From NCBI GenBank assembly GCA_013368315.1, contig JAACJM010000005.1, positions 744,001 through 808,000 on the forward strand: a stretch of DNA of 64,000 bases, read 5' to 3'. Both the position numbers and the translations under genes were made by a program. Shown piece by piece: positions 56,870-64,000 of this stretch. Source of the stretch: Tetrapyrgos nigripes. Lineage: Eukaryota > Basidiomycota > Agaricomycetes > Agaricales > Campanellaceae. A model generated the notes under the pieces. It worked only from the letters and a program-made list of their open reading frames with translations. It did no database searches and was not told the origin of the DNA. Within the stretch, counting starts at the first letter, position 1; the number at the start of each line of letters is the position of its first letter.

Positions 56870-59800
56870 ATGCCTTTCGATAAGACTTGCATCAATCCTC
56901 GTCTCAGCAAAGACAAGCTTGACCTTGTCATCGACTGTAAAACCCAGAACGGTGGCACAGTGGAACGTACCTTGAGCCTTGACACTTTACTGGGGAGCTA
57001 CAACGGCAAATTCAAATGGGGAAGTCATTCTTTCACCTCAACTGCTAGGAATATCTCGTTGGACGGTTCCATCCTCAAGGCCGAACTGAAGCAACTTGCA
57101 GGCAACTGGGTCGCTGACAAGATCGACCTCAGCCTTCATATCAAGAACGATAACGGCAAACTTGTGCCTATCGATGCTACTACCCTGAAAGTTCCAAATC
57201 CTAGTCCTCCTCCTACTCCGTGAGTCAGCCTAAATATTCACTTGTTTATTTTTCGTGTTCAATGATAGCTTCAAGCGTACCGCTATCTACCAGCTCCATC
57301 ATAGATCCCCCTCCTGCATACCACAAGGAGAGCCTGACTAAGTTTTCGGCATACAGAACGTATTGTTCATCCCAATTGTGAGTACCCCTTGCCGCTGAAT
57401 ATCCTAGTGGAGTTTTTGACTTTATCCTATTATAATTAAGTAAATCCCAAGAATCTCGATCATCTTCCTACTTTATGTATTCCGTGGCTTCTGACAAGTT
57501 GCGCTTGGTGGGGTCAACCCTCCACGCAGAGTGTCTCAAGTTGGATGGGAGCTACGCTGCGCAGACGTTGGACCTTGCCAAGTACATTGGTGTCGTCAAC
57601 GGCCACCTCGTTTGGGGTTGCAGGGACTTCCATTCGGCTTGCCGAAGCGTCAAGCTCGAAGGATACGTCCTCCACGCGGAGTGCCATGACGAGAAGAAGG
57701 TCGTGATCAAATCCTCATTGGATCTCAGTCGCTATCTGCACTCTTACGATGGCGTACTGAGCGTGAAGGTCGCCGTGGATAGTTCGGAACTTTCAAAATT
57801 GTTCAGCGAGGCGAGATGGTTGAAGTTGAGAGTTGTTACCGAGCCCGATTCGTCTGTCATCATTGGCGGTTCAGCGTTCAAATCGGTTTTCCACAGTCTC
57901 GCTGAGGCGACCTCCGCGTACGTCCACACGGAGATGACACAGTATCTAGCAGACACAATCGGGCAGGATATCAAGAGTCTCTTGATCGGAAAAGTCCGAG
58001 CAGAGATGACTGAGACTGTTACGGCCTCGATGACCATGGCGCTTCAGAAACAACTTTCGGAGAAGATCGAGGTGGCTTTTGCAGCAACCAAGAAGACCGT
58101 TATCGAATCGTGCGACGAGGTGATTAATGTTGCGGTGAATAAGGTCAGCACGCAATGTACGGAGTCTGTCGTTCTTTCGGTGGGCGAACATGTGGCTGCT
58201 CAGTGTAATCTCGCTATCGCTAGTGCCACGCAAGAGGTGGCTTCCACTGCTATCACACATTTCCGGGAGAATGTGGAGATTTTGATGGAGCAACAGATGG
58301 TGGTGGCTAGTACACGTCGTGCGCGCACGGAGGCAGCTTTGCTGGCAGTTTATAAGGAGTTGGGAGCTGAAGGAGTCTTGGGTTCATTTGGTGACGCTGA
58401 TCACCCTTCCTATGTGCCATCTAAGACACCTCTACCTGGTCCTGGTGCCCGACATGGACAACATACACAGCAAGTATTTTATCTAGGAACACCCATCCCA
58501 TCTCTACACTTGCAAACTTCCTCCTTAGTTACACTGGTCCCGGGATACAACCCCAATACCGACGTGGAGAAGATACGTAAGGCGACAAAAGGTTGGGGGA
58601 CGGATGAGGCTGCCGGTGAGTCTTTCTGTCCTTTCCCCCCCCTTTTCCCCTTTCGGCGTCAATACGCCTTCATGTTAACCGACTGTAATAAGCTATAACT
58701 AACGACTCTGGTGCTACCTCTAACAGTAATCTCAACCCTTGCTCCCCTCTCAGCACTCCACCTCGCCGCGCTAGGAGCTGCATTCAAAGCGAGCGTTGGT
58801 GAGAATTTGGTGGATATCTTGCGGTCTGAGACAAGTGGGTGGTTCAAGTAGGTTTTTTTCCTTCTCACTTTGGCTGTATATATCTGCAATATATACTGAC
58901 TCGGTTTCTTTCTTTTCTTGTAGATCAACTCTCCAAGCCATAGCCCTCGGCCCCCTCTTCTATGATGTCCACCTCATCGATGAAGCCCTTCGTGGTGCTG
59001 GGACCGACGAGCAGTTGCTCACTGAGCTAGTGACTGACCGGACACTAGAGGATATGAGGTTGCTTAAGGAGGGGTATGCGTATAAACACCGAAAGGGTGG
59101 GGATGTAGACGCATTGGAGAGGGAGGCAAGAGGTGGTTTGAGTGGGGTTGTTAAGACGTGTATGTGTTTTCGCTCGGTTTTTCTCTTTTTTCTCTTTTTC
59201 CCTTGATTTTGCCTACTTTCTTCGCCCTTTCTTCCGAACATATCTCTGACAACATTTACCTGTCAACACAGTATTTACCATATCCCTCTCATCTCATCGC
59301 GCACCGGAAAACGCCCCAGTGGACCACGCACTGGTAGAAAAAGACATCAAAGTCCTTTACGAAGCAGGTCAAGGCAAAATCGGAACAGATGAGATCGCAT
59401 TTTGTGATGTGTTGGTGAATAGGAGTAGGGCGCATTTGGGGGTTTTGTGAGTATTGAATTTATTTTTCTTTTTGATTTTATATGGAGTACTGTCCTTTCA
59501 TTCTCGTCACCTATTCTGATGACGATACCTCACCCGTTTTCGTCGGCTGGTTGTTCAGTTTGGTTCTAACTTTCTTGACTTTTTGACTTTTGACAGATGT
59601 GAAGCATACGAGAAGAAATACCAAAAGTTGACCAAAGTTATTAAATCCGAGTTGTACGTACCCTCTCGTTTTTTCCGATTCGCCTCTTCCCTTTCTTCTA
59701 TCATCTTTCATCTCATCGGGTCGCCGTTTCCGTCTCTATAACAGTTCGGGCCAACTTCGTGACACCCTTCTCTACATCATCCAAGGTGCCAAGGCACCCA

Positions 59801-60180
59801 ATGACAAGTCCAAGGATCACAAAGATAAGAAGAATAAAGACCATAAGGCGCCGGTTATCCCAGAAACCTGGGGCATCATTCGCGACGTCAAACTTTTGGA
59901 GAAGTCAATGAAAGGACTTGGGACAAACAATAAAGAGTTGGTTAGGAGGTGAGTATGTCTACGATGAGTCTTCTGTTTTTCTTTTTTCCCCCTTACTTTC
60001 CCACATGCTAACCCTTCCTCACGCAGAATTATCCGCCTTCACTGGTCCCCCACTCGATTCCGTCTCATCAAAGACGCATACTATCACAAGTATGGAAAGA
60101 GTTTGGAAGACCGGGTCGCGGGTGAGACGAGTGGGGACTATAAAAAGTTGCTGGTAGCTGTTATTAGGGTTACGGGATGA
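56870..60180 (+). CDS. Fusion protein: two CVNH lectin domains, helical linker, annexin
   Basis: Exons 56870-57219, 57294-57377, 57441-58615, 58727-58847, 58924-59159, 59272-59446, 59597-59653, 59745-59948 and 60027-60180 join in phase to about 851 residues. CVNH domain 1 spans about residues 3-110 (RNISLDGSILKAELKQLAG; IKNDNGKL). CVNH domain 2 spans about 156-255 (LRLVGSTLHAECLKLDGSY; RSVKLEGYVLHAEC). Residues 256-500 are mostly amphipathic helix. The annexin core (about 511-851) has four repeats with calcium-site motifs KGWGTDE, GAGTDEQ, GKIGTDE and a degenerate KGLGTNN. CVNH domains bind high-mannose glycans; annexins bind acidic phospholipids with Ca2+. No signal peptide is seen, so a cytosolic, membrane-associated role is likely. 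The exon 3 stretch 58471-58525 looks intron-like but cannot be spliced in phase; I read it as coding. The gene is duplicated, truncated, at 26652. Confidence 0.85.
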
Positions 60181-60372
60181 ATGGGAGGGGTTGCTGACTC
60201 AATTGTTTAATGAAGCGAGGGCGATTGGGAGGGAGAGATGAATAAGAAACGTTAGCTGGGGCAAGTGGAGGGTGAGGAAATATAGTACATTGTATTAAAT
60301 TTCACAGATACAGCCTTGCAAGTCTTTACTATTTACTATTGGTCAGCCGGACATTGTTCAATGTAAAGGATG
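60181..60372. other. 3' flank of the CVNH-annexin gene
   Basis: This is a short A/T-rich stretch after the stop codon. No poly-A signal consensus is certain and no gene is present. Confidence 0.4.
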
Positions 60373-60755
60373 TACTGTACCATTTCAAAGCAGCGTTCAC
60401 GTCGCATCACGGAGAGGTCTGAAAAGTTCATTTTCCATAGTTCGTCACGCATCACAGACCGAACTGAACTGCTTGATGAACTGTCCAAAAACGGCAATTT
60501 CTGTGGTCTGAAAAGCAAAACAATTTCTAGCACTAAAATGGTTGTTTTCACTCAATTCCTGGCCAAACGAGGCTCAAATTGGCTTCCATAGCAGGGATTT
60601 ACATTAAAATGTGCTCATCAAGGCACATTGAGGTTGTAAAAATGAACTTAACTGTTCGCGAGCCACACGTCATTTTACCTTCTGAACTGACTGAACTGGT
60701 GTTCGAAACGTCACAGTCCAAACCGACTAAACCTCTGCTTCGAAATGGTACAGTA
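60373..60755. mobile_element. Putative MITE, 383 bp, TACTGTACCATTTC termini
   Basis: The left end TACTGTACCATTTCAAAGCAG and right end CTGCTTCGAAATGGTACAGTA are inverted copies with one mismatch or so. Subterminal GAACTG motifs repeat inside (60461-60471, 60680-60700). A clean target duplication could not be fixed (ggat is present on both sides), so the superfamily is not named. Confidence 0.6.
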
Positions 60756-61656
60756 GGATCTTACCGAGCCTGATGCTCAATATTTAATACCTAGCACGCC
60801 GAAAAGACCAATATATCCGCTCAACGGATAGGTGACCGGATATGTACACGAAAATGAGATATATTTGTAACCTATAGAGATATACAACCATATAGATAAT
60901 GTATCATATATCTGGACACCCTTTGGTACATTTGATTGGTGAGCAGACATGTTTTATTTCGAATCTATGGAAAGAAATACAAAAAGACCTTATTTTCGCA
61001 CACATGTCGGGTCAAGTATCCGTCGAGCGGATATTGAGTGGATAGTATATAAAAACTGCATGGTTGAATTTGCCGGAAAAATAGCAATTGCCTGATCAGG
61101 CCTGACCGCCTCATCAGGGCTTATCAGTATTGGCTGAGGAATTGGTCTTCAGTGCTCATGGTTGATCAGGCAGTCATCAGCGCAGATCATATCCGGCTTG
61201 CAACATCGTCAGGATCAGTCAGCGATGACCATATTGTAGGCGGTATCTTCTATGCAGGGTTACTATGGCTTCCTAGGGTCATACTAGGGTCGAACTCCCA
61301 GGGTGACTAGGGTGGTTCGGGTGGGTTTGATACTGTGCATACCATGCGCAGTGTGTTGCATATATAGGATCCTATAAGCAGGTGATCCGTTCCCACAGCG
61401 GGTCATCCAGGGACCAGCAGGTCAATCATCCATATTTAGGGAGCGCAGCATGGATTTTGGCTTGGAACACGCGCCTATTGCTCAGATAAGATACATAGGA
61501 AAGGCTAAGACGAGAAGTGAGGGATACGTGTGTGTGTGCGAGTGGATTGGGGAGGGGGGGGAGTGGGGAATGGCGCAATTGAATAGGGTCGGACAGCGTA
61601 TCGTATACGGTTACGATCATGTATTGTACGGCAAAAACCCTAAGCCTGGCAATGGC
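60756..61656. other. No gene seen
   Basis: It contains gatcagg/cctgatc-type repeats (61093-61220), a cluster of ctagggt motifs (61270-61315) and a perfect 9-bp stem CCCTAAGCC/GGCTTAGGG (61639-61663) at the left edge of R copy 5. Confidence 0.5.
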
Positions 61657-64000
61657 TTAGGGTCGTGGTAGTCGATGGCGGGGGAGACGTGCTTTGCTTT
61701 GCTGGCAATTGGTACCCACATCGCGTGACAAAAATACCCTAGTCTATTTTCGGACCGGCATCGGCAGTGGCCATCATTATTGCTTCAACTCTTCTCTCCA
61801 ACGCTGAAGACTTCGAGTCAGCAATCCATAATTATTGGATATGATAAATTTGGCTCTCTGTGCTATTTAGATCTTGCATCCTAGTACTCACTCCACCACC
61901 AAATTTAATGCTTGCCTTCCGTCTGTCAGATTTGCGAGCATACCCCCTGTACTATCCTTACTCGCTGGGAAAACCGAGTGCTCTTCTTTGCCAGCTCCTC
62001 CTCCATCGATAAGAGTTTCCACAGAAATGGCTATTCCGTGCAGAAGATGATCATGGGTTGGCTGATAAATAAATTAAAAAATACATGTTTCGACTCATGG
62101 AGTGAAGAAGAATTATGACACTCTTCTCGCCTGTTCTTTCCATCTCTTTCTTGTAATACTAGTTATTTGGTCGCTTTCAAACATGTCTCGATACTGGAAG
62201 TGAGCTGAAGGTAGGAAAGAATACAAAGTCAAGCATGACGGACAGTATTTTCTCGCGTCAAACCCACTATCACCTCGAGGTATCGACAGTCGACTATAAT
62301 GATCTCTGCTTAGGGGAACGTAAGAAATAAGAATTCGATGCTCATAAGTATATATCAATAAGTGGCCATGGTTAGAATAAGTAGAGTCAGACAAGCTCGA
62401 ACAATATATACTTACCTGGAGGCTGGGAAAGGCTGTATGTAGCTCGACATTCTCGACATGTCCTCTCATTTTTCTTCAATTGTGCCAGTATCGAGTCTAT
62501 CAACGGCCCAACCAGTGATATGTAGGAGCCATACCTACGGCTCGGCCTACTTACTGCTGCTTCCCATACCGCTCCGGGCCATCGTGTAACGCGCCTAGGA
62601 GCGCGTGACCTCAATCTCGACTAGCCAGCAGCTACGAGTAGACCTCTGTCTATTATGAGAAATAGTGAGGTACGAAAGTACGTAGATGATGGTCGAAGGT
62701 CAAGAAAAAGATAGATTATCTAAGTATCGATAAAGAAAATTTAAGGGTAGGAAAAGATAAGATATACCTAAACGGGACAGGCCCGTTACACATCGCTAGC
62801 CATACTGTTCCGATTTGTACCGTTGGTACTACGTGTATAAGTACCCCAGTATGGACTAACCTTACATCTGTAAGTCGGCATCTTCCGCAACGTCCAAGCT
62901 TGCTTATTGTGCTGTTTCTCGGTCTTGACTGACGCCAGTGTGCTCACCAAGGGCTCAAGACCCTGGTATCTCTCGGTAACGCGAAAGCTTGCCTTGGTTA
63001 AGAGTCTCCTGAACCCAACTTACCGAACCTGCGGTTCATTACAACATATACAAGAGGTTTAACGGCGTTCCATCCTACATACTATGTACTTAGTATATAG
63101 CTGTCAAGGAGGCAAACGCTGGGATCGGCTTCGGTGAAAAAAAGACTGAATGCCGGGGCATCCAAATTGCATAGTCACACGCGGAAGCCTCAGATCCTAA
63201 GTTTCTAAGGACGAGTCAGAATGACTCCCTGAAGAGCCTCGTAACTAGTCTCCGGCTGTATAATAATGTCAATCATTTGCAGTTTCACATCTTCTAGTAC
63301 GTAGTTGACCTGCAAAGTAAATTACCCAGTGCAAGAGCGGTTGTCAAGGAAAATTGATGGACCTCATAATACATCTGAAGGTTGAAGGGACATGGAGACG
63401 AGTCCTGGTCCCCATTAGAGGTCTAGTTGTTCGTCACAACAATAAAGATGATTAAAAAGCAATGGCGATGATAGCCAACATGAGATGATGGACGACGACA
63501 ACATATGAAGATATGGGATATGGGGAGCTGGAGACGCGAAGACTCTGACGCCGAATTGGGAGGCGGAGTCCCCTGAAGAGGGTCTTGCACACCGGACGCA
63601 AACCCCCTGTAGCTCGATATACAATGGATTTACCGGGGATTTATTCCTTGCCATTAGAGGTGATCAGCTGCGGCCTCCGGAGGATTCCGACACTTTGCCG
63701 AAAGCTAACCGCGGATGACTAAGGATAAAGTGCGACGCTGACAGCTCATCGTCTCGACCTCGACCTTCTCCGATTCTTTCTAGGGGAGGCTCTGCTGCAT
63801 CCATAATGGGTAGAAGCAAGAGGATCTGAGCCAGTAACTTTTTTCTGCACTTCAGACTCGTCATGATGCAAATGCTACAGAGGAAGACTGATTTGAGGAA
63901 TGTAGAGCATAAAAAGCCGGCTCTGGTACCAGAGGTGGTGGAGGGGCTTGAAAAATGAATGTACGTGGTTTCGGCAGTGGGGAGCGTCGTTATCGCTGTC
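61657..64000 (+). repeat. R repeat copy 5, running off the window
   Basis: It is near-identical to copy 3 over about 2 kb, apart from the solo LTR at 62585-62790. It ends at the window edge at a point corresponding to about 25830 in copy 3, some 820 bp before the CVNH start codon there. Confidence 0.92.
62585..62790. mobile_element. Solo LTR, 206 bp, with empty site in R copy 3
   Basis: The insert starts TGTAACGCG and ends CCCGTTACA, with a 5-bp duplication catcg (62580-62584, 62791-62795). R copy 3 has the uninterrupted sequence gggccatcgctagcc at 24598-24612. TG...CA ends and 5-bp duplication fit an LTR; no internal domain is present. The insertion is younger than the duplication that produced copies 3 and 5. 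Confidence 0.88.

Noticed and set aside
58471..58525. Intron inside exon 3 of the CVNH-annexin gene (GTATTT...CTTAG)
   Set aside because: It is 55 bases long and would throw the annexin out of frame; reading through keeps the frame.
61270..61330. Cluster of ctagggt motifs suggesting telomeric sequence
   Set aside because: Spacing is irregular, the motif is not a tandem TTAGGG array, and it lies between ordinary repeats.

Overview
The window looks like a transposon-rich stretch of a basidiomycete genome, most likely an Agaricomycete. Supporting signs are many 47-110 bp GT-AG introns, a Plavaka-type transposase, a DUF6534-type fragment, and very few intact host genes among nested mobile elements. 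No tRNA, rRNA or CRISPR array was recognised. All assignments come from reading the sequence and recalling families; no database search was run.

Layout. 1-3052: Plavaka/CACTA-like transposase pseudogene. 3224-17009: a small coiled-coil host gene broken by a near-complete hAT element (3341-6715, in intron 1) and by a 9.5 kb Helitron2-like element (6856-16364, in exon 2). The Helitron itself carries a 600 bp hAT MITE and a 485 bp solo LTR. 17219-21232: an inverted pair of a local repeat, here called R, split by a 1.3 kb element with CATCAGTAAAACGG termini. 22840-23472: an internally deleted hAT. 23828-28151: a third R copy followed by a truncated copy of a cyanovirin-N homology (CVNH) gene. 28595-30587: a 2 kb MULE-like element built from TCAAGCAACA repeats. 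30668-38295: a Ty1/copia element (284 bp LTRs, TSD gtacg) that lacks integrase and most of RT and contains two Tc1/mariner insertions. 39756-48898: a degraded hAT split by a second, oppositely oriented Helitron (40791-48478), which carries an unrecognised multi-exon gene fragment and a CACTA-like MITE. 50227-53995: a complete KHA1-like K+/H+ antiporter. 54418-60180: R copy 4 and then an apparently complete gene for a CVNH-CVNH-helical linker-annexin fusion. 61657-64000: R copy 5, carrying a 206 bp solo LTR; it runs off the window and is probably followed by another copy of the CVNH gene.

Only two host genes look intact: the KHA1-like antiporter and the CVNH-annexin fusion. The most unusual contents are the CVNH-annexin architecture with its segmental duplication; two Helitrons whose ends can be placed by continuity of the interrupted genes and whose Pif1-like helicase is fused to a predicted USP-like cysteine protease; and a recurrent CGA-to-TGA pattern of nonsense codons across unrelated elements.
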